Notes: generated from the sequence alone by a model not told the origin. DNA of 64,000 bases from Calothrix sp. NIES-4105 (GCF_002368415.1 NZ_AP018291.1:330734-394733), one strand, 5' to 3'. Counted from the first letter of the stretch, positions 18,938 to 29,071 are shown. Translations and numbers: made by a program.

Positions 18938-19254
18938 ATGTACGGATTAACAACAATGAGTATTGAAGAAGAGAAAAAAGAACAATTAATATGGTTTGCA
19001 AACTTTGGTACTACTAGCCAAGCACTGTTAAGAATTGCACTTGATTTTGCGGATGATCCGGCGCCTCAACGTAAATGGTTGGATAGGATAGGTCAACAGT
19101 TGAAGAAAGAAACTATTGTTGATAGGGAAGCACTTGACACTGGGAGTTTAAAGCCCAAGGGGGTGGTTTCCAACGTTTGAATAAGACGTTTGGTGGAGAG
19201 TTGGAGAATATATTGGTGCAGATAAATGAGGAGTTATGGAAAGATGTGGGGTAG
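18938..19254 (+). pseudogene. Type I restriction HsdR C-terminal relic, frameshifted
   Basis: The first frame (to about 19147) encodes PQRKWLDRIGQQLKKETIVD, then DREALDTGS. The next frame continues as FKAQGGGFQRLNKTFGGELE, then ILVQINEELWKDVG and a stop at 19252. Joined, these read like the extreme C-terminus of HsdR-type type I restriction subunits. A one-base deletion in the AGTTTAAAG stretch near 19148 breaks the frame. The helicase/nuclease body and hsdM/hsdS are absent, so this is a remnant. The family match is from memory of the motif, without a search. Confidence 0.55.
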
Positions 19255-19420
19255 TGAAATTAACAACCATTGGTAACTTTTCAAGACGTAAATTAGTTAA
19301 TTTATAGTCAAATGTATTTTTAAAGCAGTTAATTAAAGTCAAGTAAAATCAAGTATCTTTAGAAGTTAATACTTTTCATAACTTGCTATAATAGTTTTAA
19401 TAAAATAGACGAGGAAGATT

Positions 19421-20302
19421 ATGACTATAAATCAAATGTTAGACAAGATTTTCAAAAATTGGAAAGGATTTCCCAATATAAATGTATTAGGCAAATATGA
19501 GTTTTTAAGTCAAACTGTATGTGCTAACTCATTAGAGATGAAGCACATAGAAAGTTTAATAAATAATCCTAATGATATACAACTTAAACGAAAAATTTTT
19601 GGAGTTTTTATCCACGAAATAACTCATTGGCTAGACCATACTAGCACTTTATGGAGACAAAAATTTTTAATTGATATCTTTAATGCTTTTAATGCTAAAG
19701 AAAACGAAAATATCGATGAATCGTGGCGAATACAAAAGCTATTTTCTGATCTAAGTAGAATGCAATTTGCAGATTACTATACGGTTGATGGTTCTGCTGC
19801 TAAAAAGCCTTGGAACAAGGAACTTTGGAACTATGAATTTGGTTGCGGTTTGCAATTTGGCAGAGATGGCAAAATTAGTGAAACGCATCCATTTTTATTT
19901 ACAAAATTTTTTACAAGTGATAATGAATTTATAAAAAGAGTTCCTTTATCAGTAATTTCCCTGCTTGAGACAAATGCAGTGGCATCTGAATTACAACTAG
20001 AAGTAGCTTTATTGTCATTACTTAAGCAGGAAGAATTTTTCATTGAAAATAAATTAATAGAACAAACTTATCTCAAAAGACTATACAATCCAGAGCTAAC
20101 TGTTTATTCTGTTGCTACTCACTGTTTAGCGAATCTTGCTAAAATTTCGGATGCAACTGCTTATTTTCTAGCATCTGCTTTATCAACACTTTGTCTTAAT
20201 CTTCCTTCTCAAGTTTTTCAACTACTAAAAATACCTGCTAATCCCGGATTTCTCACAAGTGAGAGGAAAACACTTGGATTAGCCAGATTTAGGATAATTT
20301 AA
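19421..20302 (+). CDS. Putative zinc metallopeptidase (HExxH protein)
   Basis: A 293-residue protein with a gluzincin-like zinc site: HEITHWLDH near residue 67 supplies two His and the catalytic Glu, and the region LLETNAVASELQ near 187-198 contains Glu residues suited as third ligand. It starts behind GAGGAAG at good distance from the ATG. No signal peptide is visible, so it is probably cytoplasmic. The C-terminus ends abruptly (LGLARFRII) about 230 bp before an IS1380 relic, so truncation by element activity is possible. Substrate unknown. Confidence 0.6.
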   Translation: MTINQMLDKIFKNWKGFPNINVLGKYEFLSQTVCANSLEMKHIESLINNPNDIQLKRKIFGVFIHEITHWLDHTSTLWRQKFLIDIFNAFNAKENENIDESWRIQKLFSDLSRMQFADYYTVDGSAAKKPWNKELWNYEFGCGLQFGRDGKISETHPFLFTKFFTSDNEFIKRVPLSVISLLETNAVASELQLEVALLSLLKQEEFFIENKLIEQTYLKRLYNPELTVYSVATHCLANLAKISDATAYFLASALSTLCLNLPSQVFQLLKIPANPGFLTSERKTLGLARFRII

Positions 20303-20531
20303 TTGATACATAATAAAAGCAACTACAAAGCATGAGTAACTTCTAGTATAAACCGAGTATATAAAAGAAATATATTATACATTCAAATGGTTAATGCTTA
20401 AATAAAAAAGCATAATTAATAAAAATTGACATGACAAATTGTGAGTTAAATTAAGCAAAATAACCTAACAAATTAATACTTAAAAAATGAAAAATAAGAA
20501 TCAGATATTACTTATGAATTTAATTCGCTTA

Positions 20532-21605
20532 TTAACCAGGACAAGGTAGTTGAGATAAACGCTTATAAATCGCTGCAAAAATATCCTGATAAGGGCAAGC
20601 ACTACTAATTGCGATTAAAATCCGCCTTTTAGTAATAGTAATAATAGCCCCTAACTTCAATATTTTTGTGCGTATCGTTTCAACAGTCGCATTTTTAAAT
20701 TCTGTTTTTGCTAAACATTTTTCTCGCAGAGTATTCATTAAAACGTAAGCAATGGCTGCAAACCATAAACGTAATTGATTCCCTTCAAATGTATGAGTAC
20801 TAGTTCTATCACTATGTAACCCTAATTTTTGTTCTTTTATACAGTTCTCCGTGTTACCTCGCGGGCAATATTTTTGAGTATAAAGTCGTCCGGGAGGAAT
20901 TTTATTAACAGGGAGCGATGTCACTACAAAGCGAGTTTTAACTTCTTCATGGCTATACTCAACTTTAGCAACAACACGACGACTACGACTCCAACTTTCT
21001 AGAGTTTGATAGTCAAGAGAACAATACCAAACTGAGTTATCAACAAATGCTGCTGCATCTTTAATTAAATCTGGTGATGGGGCTAATAAGGTTTCAAAAA
21101 ACTCGACTATAGGTTTCAACTTTCCAGAATATTCTTGAGATGCACGGTACTTTATTGATTGAGATAGCTGAAGTAAACGACTATTTTCAGCAAGTCCAAA
21201 CACATAATCAATTCCCGTTTGAGATTCACACCAATTCATTATATCTTCTCTAGAATAGGCACTATCTCCACGAATAATAATTTTTACATTTTTCCATCGT
21301 GAGCGTATAATTCCTATCACTCTCTGTAACTCTTCTAACCCCCATGCGGCTGGGTCTAAGTTGGACGCACGAAGCTTTGCTGCCAGTAAATGTTTACCAC
21401 AAAAAATATATAGCGGAGCGTAACAATATCCATGATAATAAGGATTGAAGAACGTTTCTTCTTGATTACCATGAACTAAATCATCAGTAACATCTAAATC
21501 TATAGTTATCTGGCATGGAGGCTTTCGATAAGATTCTAAAAATAAATCAACTAAGAGTGTTTCTATGGCTTCGGCATCATGTTCAATACGAAAATATGCT
21601 TTAAA
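20532..21605 (-). pseudogene. IS1380-family transposase, N-terminally truncated
   Basis: The minus strand encodes IRGDSAYSREDIMNWCE, then LPPGRLYTQKYCPRGN-like and LRLWFAAIAYVLMNTLR segments typical of IS1380 transposases. The frame is continuously open from 21605 down to 20532 (about 358 codons), and the part before the first usable start (21320) still encodes family sequence such as ITIDLDVTDDLVHGNQEE. A TGA at 21606-21608 cuts the N-terminal part, roughly 80-100 residues short of a normal length. Terminal inverted repeats were not identified. Probably inactive. Confidence 0.75.
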
Positions 21606-21904
21606 TCATGGAAGAGACTGAATTAGTTCGGTCTCTTCATAGTTTTCAGAAATATTAAATGGGAAAGCGTGTAGGCGCGCATTTCCATTGATTGCTGATT
21701 GGGCATTGAGTCGAAATGCCCGCACCCATCAGAAATTAAGCCATAAAGCATAAGTGCATATATAGATTTGATAATTTGCTACTTGCCTGTATGCAACGCT
21801 GTTGTAATTGCAAGTAGCAGAAAATCAATTTAATTTCTATTTCTGCACTATGCCTGTTGGTTAAACTTCTGCATCCTATCCAAATCAAAAAAAGAGGTTT
21901 AATT

Positions 21905-22306
21905 ATGACATCAATTAAAATTTACGAGCAAATAGTAGTATTGTTAGCTCAAAAAACAAGTTGGGAGGTAAAATTACGCTCAAGTAATTCAGATGATTTA
22001 GCTATACTTGTTGCAATATGTAATAACGATATTGCTTCTCATGGCTATAATAAAAGTAGCTTTGCAAAAAAAATTGAATATACAATCAAGTTTATTAGTA
22101 AATCAAACCTAGAATGTGTTGACGTAATTGTAATGGAAGACAAGTTTGAACATCATTGCACAAATATTATACGTCAATGTTATATTCAACAAACATCAGA
22201 TATAAATGTGATAGTTGAATATATAATTAAAGAAGTTCCTTTTAGACCGTCTGAACCTCTTCCAAAGGGAGTATGGATAAGTAAAAGTATGAAATTAGTA
22301 AATTAG
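21905..22306 (+). CDS. Hypothetical protein
   Basis: A 133-residue soluble protein. I place the start at ATG 21905 (MTSIKIYEQIVVLLAQKTSW), which has AAGAGG upstream, rather than the longer frame from 21857. The product has a helix-strand pattern with a Cys-Val-Asp-Val-Ile-Val strand and ends FRPSEPLPKGVW. No motif recognised. It lies between the IS1380 relic and the MITE-disrupted gene. Confidence 0.6.
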   Translation: MTSIKIYEQIVVLLAQKTSWEVKLRSSNSDDLAILVAICNNDIASHGYNKSSFAKKIEYTIKFISKSNLECVDVIVMEDKFEHHCTNIIRQCYIQQTSDINVIVEYIIKEVPFRPSEPLPKGVWISKSMKLVN

Positions 22307-22494
22307 CCAGCGATTTACTATAGTTTTGTTTTTTACGTTCGTCGGATAGTCATACTTAAAGCCTAACGCACGAAACAAACTTAAAAGCTCTGCCGTTTCC
22401 CACCCATAAAGCAGAGCTTTTAACCCCGCAGTCTACCTTAACGATAAAATTAAAAAATACGCTTCAAATTACAGGCGCCTCCCCAACACCACCT

Positions 22495-23548
22495 TCAATT
22501 ACAATCTGCCTTGTTGCGTTTCTGTGGCATAGCAAACTTACTACCATCTGTAGTAGCTTCAAGCTTCGGCGCCGCTTCCCCTTTACGCAGTGAGAGTGCT
22601 TCTGCTTTCATCTTCTTACTAGCTTTAAGAAACTTCGGTGCCTCTGCTATTGGCATTTGAGCAAGTGACTCAAAACCAAATGCATTTTTGTAAGGAAGGA
22701 ACTTAGCTATTATAGAAACAAAGTATGGTCGTCCCTGCTCTTCCTTCGGTACCTTGGGATTAAATCTAAACGGGGGTACAAGTGCATCTTTCCAAAATAA
22801 AGGAAGATGGCTAGCTTTCATGAACCTAACTCGTTTACTAACATCTGATTTTTTAACAAATTCTAATCTTTCTTCTGTGAAGTTTTTGAAGATAGAAATA
22901 CAAGGAACTTGGCAGACTGGGATAAATTGCCATATGCCACTAAGTTTAAATTGAAAGTCTTTTAATTCTTGACACATCCCTTCATTGTTACCTGTATCAA
23001 ATCCTACAAGCTGGAATCCGAATAGATGGGGTTTGTCTTTTCCTGGGAAGTGAAGTACTTTGGGATAGACTATTAAACGCCGATGATTATTCCCATCATT
23101 TGCTATACACATTTTTAACGCATCAAAAGTTTTTAACTAGGGTGTTGACTTTGTTGAAAATTGGGCGATTTTTGGTACTTTTGTTCGTGGCGTTTAATTT
23201 CTCGTTAAAACCTTACTTAAAACAAGGTTTCAGCCCGAAGTGACTGTACACGTTTTTTGCATGAACGAAATCCCAAAAAAGGCACAGAGTCAACAGCCTA
23301 GTTTTTAACCCTTTGTTAGTGGCAATGTAAGACAATGGGTATTTATTACCACTAACTGTAACTGTGGCAGACTTTTTATCCTCTGAGAATTCCACTACAC
23401 CGGGAATTATACCTACTGCTGTAAAAAATAATTCTGAACTCGAACTCGAGGAGTCTTTTTCTGTTGGTGTACTAGGGGGGGTAACTTCTATATTCTTTTT
23501 AGGTTTGATGATTGGTGGTAGCACCCGTTTTTCTTGATTATCTGACAT
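22495..23548 (-). pseudogene. Conserved cyanobacterial plasmid gene split by a MITE
   Basis: Two minus-strand frames are halves of one gene. The N-terminal half (MSDNQEKR, then ELFFTAVGIIPGVVEFSED, then TVSGNKYPLSYI-TNKGLK) runs into the insertion at 23300. The C-terminal half resumes at about 23137 as LKTFDALKMCIANDGNNH and continues to NKADCN with FQLVGFD, FKLSGIWQFIPVCQ and FKNFTEERLEF segments. Removing the 163-bp element and one 9-bp duplicate restores one frame of about 290 codons. From memory, related proteins occur in Nostoc-type plasmids without known function. As it stands the gene is broken. Confidence 0.75.
23138..23300. mobile_element. 163-bp MITE with 17-bp inverted repeats and 9-bp target duplication
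   Basis: The element begins TAGGGTGTTGACTTTGT and its other end, read in reverse complement, is TAGGCTGTTGACTCTGT (15 of 17 matches). It is flanked on both sides by GTTTTTAAC (23129-23137 and 23301-23309), a perfect 9-bp target duplication. It has no coding capacity. It is inserted in, and disrupts, the conserved gene at 22495-23548. The 9-bp duplication hints at an IS4- or ISAs1-type transposase acting in trans; none with matching ends is seen in the window. Confidence 0.85.
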
Positions 23549-23590
23549 AGAATTTTTTTTATTAATTATATAACAGCGACTAGGCGCCAT

Positions 23591-24616
23591 TTTTACCTAC
23601 CTGCTAGCCCTTTACAGGGTTTCAGGCTAATAACTAACCTGATGACTCTGCTTGAGAGCTATTTAGTAAAAATAAATACATATATGATAAAACCCTAAGT
23701 GTTATTACTTTATATTGTATTTTTTGCAACTTTTCACTTTTCCCCCGTATCTGACCGACCACTGTACTAGAAAGGCGTAACATAAAATTACCATCCTTTG
23801 TTGAATACAATTTTTACACAGCCTAACTTTATAGTCGCAACAGACCTAAGAATGTGACAATTTGGGTAATCGCCAATCCGACGCGCTGTCCTCTTACACG
23901 TTGTAAAGTTTGGAGAGAAGAGAAAAAATTAAAGCCTCGAAAATATATATAGTTCATATGTATAAAAATGCGAGTACCACCAATATCAAAAGCCACATTT
24001 AGATTATTGTAAGATTTATTACAATGTATTGGCTGCGGTAAGTAATCACGCTACTTCCGCACGAAGCTAATCATAGCCATATACAAACAGCAATTCAAGT
24101 CTTAAATGTAACTTATATTCAAGATAAATCACCGTGGTATGGGCACTGCTTTAGCTGAATATCTGAATTATTTAGTATTAAAATACTATGAAAAAATGCT
24201 TGTAAAACGGTGAAAGTATTGATAGCAGTGTATTACAGCACTTTTTGTGTTGTCGCGAGTGTAGTTGATCTAATATTGATTTTTTTACTGGAATGCACAT
24301 GTTACAAGCTTTTCAGACGTTTGATGGCGGCTGGTGTCAGCTTCGCCAGTTTGTTCAAACACATGCATCATTGGTGTGCGACTCCAGTCGCACTCCGATA
24401 TAGTACTTTTGTAGAAGGGAGATAGGTTTGAGGCGCCGAATCTCTCAAAAAAGAGAAAAGAATCTCGTTTACAAACATCTTCGCGCAATGCCTGTTAGAT
24501 TTTCTAAAATGTTGGGAACTATATACTCAGATACATACATAGCTTACAAGTGGGAGCAATGACTATACTTTTGTAAAAGTGTATCAGTTCTGTTTAAAAT
24601 AGGAAGCAAAAATTTT
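23591..24616. other. Non-coding gap upstream of the Hxs operon
   Basis: About 1 kb without a convincing gene. Plus- and minus-strand frames of 67-71 codons at 24210-24488 lack ribosome-binding sites and look random. The segment near 24345-24400 contains a GCGACTCCAGTCGC hairpin. The last 100 bp holds the probable promoter/operator of the Hxs operon. Confidence 0.55.
24565..24584. promoter_or_regulatory. Inverted repeat upstream of the Hxs operon
   Basis: ATACTTTTGTAAAAGTGTAT is a near-perfect inverted repeat (AC-CTTTT with AAAAG-GT arms) 33 bp before the first gene of the operon. It could be a repressor or activator site. No -10/-35 pair around it is convincing. Confidence 0.35.
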
Positions 24617-24901
24617 ATGGAAAATATTAGTACTAATCAAGCTGTCAAAACAACACAGGCATTAAAAGCAGATATTGTTTCAATTGAAATTGAAAATCCA
24701 GTTATGCTTACGGAGTTAATCGGTTTTATTCGTTGTAAGATAAATTTAAAAAATGGTCAAAGTAGTCAAGCCGTGGCTAACTTTTTTTTAACAAAAGAAG
24801 GCACATTAAAGCCAAAAGAAGTCTCAATAGAAGAAGCGGAAACATTAGCTATTACGAAAGCATTGGCATATATAGGGTACAATTACGAAATAGATATTTA
24901 A
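24617..24901 (+). CDS. Small unknown protein at the head of the Hxs operon
   Basis: A 94-residue protein with an AGGAAG ribosome-binding site. It reads MENISTNQAVKTTQALKADI, then an alpha/beta part with FIRCKINLKNGQSSQAV and KEVSIEEAETLAITKAL. There is no signal peptide, Cys cluster or repeat. It is co-directional with hxsD (start 70 bp downstream), so it is very likely part of the operon. It is not one of the four standard Hxs components that I know. Possible roles are carrier, leader-recognition protein or regulator (inference). Confidence 0.7.
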   Translation: MENISTNQAVKTTQALKADIVSIEIENPVMLTELIGFIRCKINLKNGQSSQAVANFFLTKEGTLKPKEVSIEEAETLAITKALAYIGYNYEIDI

Positions 24902-24971
24902 TCAATACAACTATTGAAAGAACAACTTATTTATTTGATAAAAATAATTGTCAAATTGGAGAAAAAAATTA

Positions 24972-25367
24972 ATGCTAAGTCAAGATTTTAGTACAGAGAA
25001 ATTCAACTTTGTCTTTCAAGGAGAAGATTATTTTGGCGTACATATTAGTACAGAATGTTACAGCAAAACAATCATCTTTAAAACAGCACATAAATTTACA
25101 GATAGATGTTATGTTCATGTTGAGCCAAATGCTGAAAATAGATTTTTAGTTAGCTTTAAGTGTAAAAATCAGAAACATAGTGTACAAAAGTTAGCACAAG
25201 AGTTTTGTAACGAACTTCTTGAACAAGAGTTACGTTTTATAATTGCTCAAGAAACTGAAGGTGTCAGAAATTTAATAATTGCACATGCTTTTTCTAAAAC
25301 TTCGCTTATTGAACCAGACTTGGAAACAGCAGATTATCTTGAAGACGCACATCATATTGGAAAGTAA
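24972..25367 (+). CDS. hxsD: His-Xaa-Ser system protein HxsD
   Basis: A 131-residue protein. The stretch HISTECYSKTIIFKTAHKFT followed by DRCYVHVEP, and later FCNELLEQELRFIIAQET with EGVRNLI, is characteristic of HxsD. I chose ATG 24972 (GGAG 10 bases upstream) over an upstream TTG frame. HxsD is a small protein encoded with two radical-SAM maturases and a His-Xaa-Ser repeat substrate; its biochemical role is not established. It is followed by hxsB at 52 bp. Confidence 0.85.
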   Translation: MLSQDFSTEKFNFVFQGEDYFGVHISTECYSKTIIFKTAHKFTDRCYVHVEPNAENRFLVSFKCKNQKHSVQKLAQEFCNELLEQELRFIIAQETEGVRNLIIAHAFSKTSLIEPDLETADYLEDAHHIGK

Positions 25368-25419
25368 AATTAGCTAGTATTTAATTCGATAATCATATTT
25401 ACAAAACTTAAATTACCAA

Positions 25420-26871
25420 ATGATTTCTAAATTTAAAACCATAGACTTTTATCAAAGTAAAAGTGCTTATAACCTACTACCTTATCGATTTTTATCACTT
25501 GACTCTCAACGTTATATAGTTACAAACTTAGCTGGCGAATATATTATTTTATCTTTAGATGAACTCCAGCGTTTTACTCGGAAGCAACTAACATACGATG
25601 ATTCGATTTATAATGAACTTAAATCAAAACACTTTCTTTATGATGATGAATCCGATATTGCATTAGAACTTTTAGCAGTTAAGTACCGTACAAAACAAAG
25701 TTATGTAGCTAACTTTACTGGACTTCATATTTTTGTAGTAACACTTCGGTGCGATCACTCTTGCCCCTACTGTCAGGTATCGCGTCAGTCAGAAGATAAA
25801 ATGTCTTTTGATATGACTCGAGAAATAGCAGATAAAGGTATAGAAATTTTATTTAAAAGTCCTTCATCCACATTAAAAGTTGAATTTCAAGGAGGTGAAT
25901 CGCTATTAAACTTTGAACTAATCAAGTATATTGTAGAGCAAGTTGAAACTAAAAATATAACTTTTGGCAAGTACATTAAATTCGTAATTGCTACAAATTT
26001 ATCACCGTTAAATAATGAAATTTTAGAGTATTGCTTTCACCGTAATATTTATATTTCTACATCACTTGATGGTTCAGAAAAATTACACAATACAAATCGA
26101 CCTAAGCAGGGAAACGATAGTTACGCTAAGTCAGTTGCTGGTATTGAGCGAGTCAGACAAAAACTTGGACAAAATTCAGTTTCTGCACTGATGACGACTA
26201 CTCATGAGAGTTTAAAGTATCCTCGTGAAATTATCGATGAATATTTGCGATTGGGATTTAAAAGTATTTTCCTTCGTTCTATCAGCCCTTATGGATTTGC
26301 AGTTAAAACTGTTAATTCCACAGGATATGACATGAATGAGTGGCTTGATTTTTATAAAGAAGCTTTGGCGTACATTATAGAACTAAACCAGGCTGGAGTA
26401 AAATTTGTTGAAGAGTATACAGCGTTGGTTCTTAAAAAAATATTGACTCCTTATCCTACAGGATATGTAGATTTACAATCACCTGCTGGTATTGGAATAT
26501 CGGTAATAATTTTTAACTATAATGGCGAGGTTTACGCCTCAGATGAAGCTAGAATGCTTGCCGAAATGAACGATAAAACATTTAAATTGGGTAATTTGCT
26601 GACTGATTCGTATGAACAAATTTTTACTAGTGACATCCTTATTGAAACTATTTACGAAACAATGCTAGAAGGTGTGCCAAGATGTACTGATTGTGCTTTT
26701 ATTCCATATTGTGGTAGTGACCCAGTATATCACCATGCTACACAAAATGATAAAGTTGGATATAAATTAACAAGTGATTTTTGTCACAAAAACATGTCTA
26801 TTATCAAGCATATTATTAAACTTATGGAAACACAACCAGATATTAAAACTATTTTGGAAAGTTGGTTATAG
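25420..26871 (+). CDS. hxsB: Radical-SAM maturase HxsB
   Basis: A 483-residue radical-SAM enzyme. The 4Fe-4S site is CDHSCPYC at residues about 111-118, followed by the SAM-binding GGE-like QGGESLLNF. The C-terminal region carries CTDCAFIPYCGSDP, a second Cys cluster as in SPASM-type maturases. Its position between hxsD and hxsC, with hxsA downstream, identifies it as HxsB. Known theme: maturation of a peptide-like substrate by radical chemistry. The expected substrate here is HxsA at 28.3 kb. All key Cys residues are intact. Confidence 0.9.
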   Translation: MISKFKTIDFYQSKSAYNLLPYRFLSLDSQRYIVTNLAGEYIILSLDELQRFTRKQLTYDDSIYNELKSKHFLYDDESDIALELLAVKYRTKQSYVANFTGLHIFVVTLRCDHSCPYCQVSRQSEDKMSFDMTREIADKGIEILFKSPSSTLKVEFQGGESLLNFELIKYIVEQVETKNITFGKYIKFVIATNLSPLNNEILEYCFHRNIYISTSLDGSEKLHNTNRPKQGNDSYAKSVAGIERVRQKLGQNSVSALMTTTHESLKYPREIIDEYLRLGFKSIFLRSISPYGFAVKTVNSTGYDMNEWLDFYKEALAYIIELNQAGVKFVEEYTALVLKKILTPYPTGYVDLQSPAGIGISVIIFNYNGEVYASDEARMLAEMNDKTFKLGNLLTDSYEQIFTSDILIETIYETMLEGVPRCTDCAFIPYCGSDPVYHHATQNDKVGYKLTSDFCHKNMSIIKHIIKLMETQPDIKTILESWL

Positions 26872-26890
26872 CCGATAGGAGAATAAATAT

Positions 26891-28093
26891 ATGTTAAAAT
26901 TACATAGTTCAATTAAAACTAAATTTAATAAAGAAACTTTCATTACTAAACTAACTGATAGTACTTTATTGCCATTGCCACTACGTAGCTTCAATTCACT
27001 ACTAGTTGATGCAACTAATTTAGAAAATTTAAATAGTCAAGCCACTCAGGAGTTTGAATGCTTAGTTATAAAAAATAGTCAAAATATTGATTTTGATTAC
27101 AGTAACATTCATTATCATAATTTAATTATTCTCCCGTCTGAATTAAACTACCTTGACTCAGGAGATATTATTAAAGTTTCACCTCAATCAGGAAAAATTT
27201 CTACTCTCTATCGAAAAAACTCTAACTACAACGTCATTTTCATGACGGAGCGCTGCAACAGTAACTGCTTGATGTGTTCTCAGCCGCCCCGAAATATTGA
27301 TGATAGTTACTTAGTTGAGGACTATTTAAAAGCAATTCCCTTGATGTCGCCAGAAACATTAGAGATAGGAATAACTGGTGGTGAACCTACTTTATTAAAA
27401 AATGATTTTTTAAAAATAGTCACAGCATGTCGAGATTATTTGCCTAGTACAGCTTTACATGTACTTTCTAATGGCAAGCTTTTTAGTTACCTTCAGTACG
27501 CTTGTTCGTTAGCACAAATTCAACACCCAGATTTGATGATTGGAATTCCTCTGTACTCTGATATTGCAAGCATTCACAATTATGTCGTCCAGGCAGAGGA
27601 TGCCTTTGACCAAACGATACGAGGAATTTTAAATCTTGAACGTACTAATGTACGAGTAGAAATAAGGGTAGTAGTTCATCAGCAAACGTATCAACGTCTG
27701 GAGCAGATAGCTCGCTTTATTGCCCGCAACCTTCCATTTGTCAGTCACATCACTTTTATGGGGTTAGAAATAATGGGTCATACTAGAGCAAACCTCGAAC
27801 AGCTATGGATTGACCCAGTAGATTATCAGGATAAGTTGGAAGAAGCTGTTTGCTATTTAAATAGACGGGGAATGAATGTATCTATTTACAATCATCAGCT
27901 TTGCGTATTGCGAAAATCATTATGGCCATTCGCGAAAAAATCTATTTCCGATTGGAAGAATGAATATTTTCCTGAATGTGATGCATGTACCGTCAAAGAT
28001 AAATGTGGAGGTTTTTTCTCTTCATCGTCTTTACGTTTTAGCAATCACATAAATCCTATAGTTTCTAAATATTTATTGCCTAATGGTATTTAG
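26891..28093 (+). CDS. hxsC: Radical-SAM maturase HxsC
   Basis: A 400-residue radical-SAM protein starting 19 bp after hxsB with a GGAG ribosome-binding site. The cluster motif is CNSNCLMC at about residues 122-129, followed by ITGGEPTLL for SAM binding. Near the C-terminus CDACTVKDKCGG may hold an auxiliary cluster. HxsC and HxsB occur together as paired maturases in His-Xaa-Ser systems. Intact. Confidence 0.9.
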   Translation: MLKLHSSIKTKFNKETFITKLTDSTLLPLPLRSFNSLLVDATNLENLNSQATQEFECLVIKNSQNIDFDYSNIHYHNLIILPSELNYLDSGDIIKVSPQSGKISTLYRKNSNYNVIFMTERCNSNCLMCSQPPRNIDDSYLVEDYLKAIPLMSPETLEIGITGGEPTLLKNDFLKIVTACRDYLPSTALHVLSNGKLFSYLQYACSLAQIQHPDLMIGIPLYSDIASIHNYVVQAEDAFDQTIRGILNLERTNVRVEIRVVVHQQTYQRLEQIARFIARNLPFVSHITFMGLEIMGHTRANLEQLWIDPVDYQDKLEEAVCYLNRRGMNVSIYNHQLCVLRKSLWPFAKKSISDWKNEYFPECDACTVKDKCGGFFSSSSLRFSNHINPIVSKYLLPNGI

Positions 28094-28254
28094 CAGGCAA
28101 TTACGATTTGATTAGCTAATAGCCTATGTGGCGCCGACTTACTTAATATCATCATATTTACCAATTGAAAGGCTAGCTAAATGAATACGAGTTAACAAGA
28201 TTGTGTAAGGGTGACTTTTAACAAATACATTAATACAATCGATTTAAATAGTTT

Positions 28255-28983
28255 ATGAAAAAGTTTTTAGGAAAATTATTAACCGTAGGGATAGCTGTAG
28301 AAGCCTTGCTCCAAACTACTTCTACTTTGCCTGTAAATGCAGAAATTGCTGAAAAGATAGCAGTGGCACAAGAAGTTGCAAATCGTTCAGATGCGTTTGA
28401 TGCATCAATAGAACCATTGGTACTTACTAAGCACGAAAACACAGGTGTAATTGTAGCCGGACATGGTTCGCATAGCTCACATAGCTCACATAGCTCCCAT
28501 AGTTCACACAGCTCCCATAGCTCGCATTACTCTGGAAGTGGCGGATATTCCGGGGGTGGGTATTCAGGAGGTGGGTATTTCGACAGCGGATACACTTCAT
28601 CACCTACACTTACTGAACAACAGTTAATTAATTCATTACCTAAGTTAGAATCATTACTACAGAAACCAGGAATTTCAATTACTGTAGTTGACGTTAAAAT
28701 TAATACTAAAACTTTTAATAAACTTGGTTTATTGATTAACGGGCAATCATATATACCAACCAAACTATTAAAGTTTATACCTACGAAAAATAGTTTTCAA
28801 AATGATTCGATATTAACTTTGTATTCTGCACAATCACTAGGTATTCAAATGATAACATACAAAGGTATTATTTTTATTGAAACAGCAGGACTGAAAAAGT
28901 TATACAACGACGTTTCAGTTAGTTGGGACAATACTCAAAAAGTAGTAATTTTGAAAACAGATGTTGCATTGCTGGAACGCTAA
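28255..28983 (+). CDS. hxsA: His-Xaa-Ser repeat protein HxsA (presumed substrate)
   Basis: A 242-residue protein. Residues about 5-29 are a signal-like hydrophobic stretch, and residues 70-93 are eight tandem His-X-Ser triplets (HGS, six HSS, HYS), followed by a Ser/Gly/Tyr tract (SGSGGYSGGGYSGGGYF). The C-terminal part from about 130 (GLLINGQSYIPTKLL...VSWDNTQKVVIL) resembles the copper-amine-oxidase N-terminal-like domain often seen in cell-surface proteins. It is the presumed target of HxsB/HxsC and probably exported. It is separated from hxsC by about 160 bp that contain a GGCGCC, so it may have its own promoter. Confidence 0.88.
   Translation: MKKFLGKLLTVGIAVEALLQTTSTLPVNAEIAEKIAVAQEVANRSDAFDASIEPLVLTKHENTGVIVAGHGSHSSHSSHSSHSSHSSHSSHYSGSGGYSGGGYSGGGYFDSGYTSSPTLTEQQLINSLPKLESLLQKPGISITVVDVKINTKTFNKLGLLINGQSYIPTKLLKFIPTKNSFQNDSILTLYSAQSLGIQMITYKGIIFIETAGLKKLYNDVSVSWDNTQKVVILKTDVALLER
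28462..28533 (+). repeat. 9-bp tandem repeat coding His-X-Ser
   Basis: Eight 9-bp units of the form CAT-AGC-TCN encode HGS, six HSS and HYS. Synonymous differences between units (AGT, CAC, TCC, TCG) show that the repeat is selected at protein level rather than recently slipped. Confidence 0.9.
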
Positions 28984-29071
28984 TGGCATTACACAAGAAC
29001 CGCAATGCAATGAACAACCTTCGTGCCTTACTATCATATGCTTCTATAAACTTGTTTTTACCCCTAATACC

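Noticed and set aside
28462..28533. CRISPR-like short repeat array
   Set aside because: The 9-bp units are contiguous and encode His-X-Ser triplets; there are no spacers. No CRISPR array was seen elsewhere in the window.
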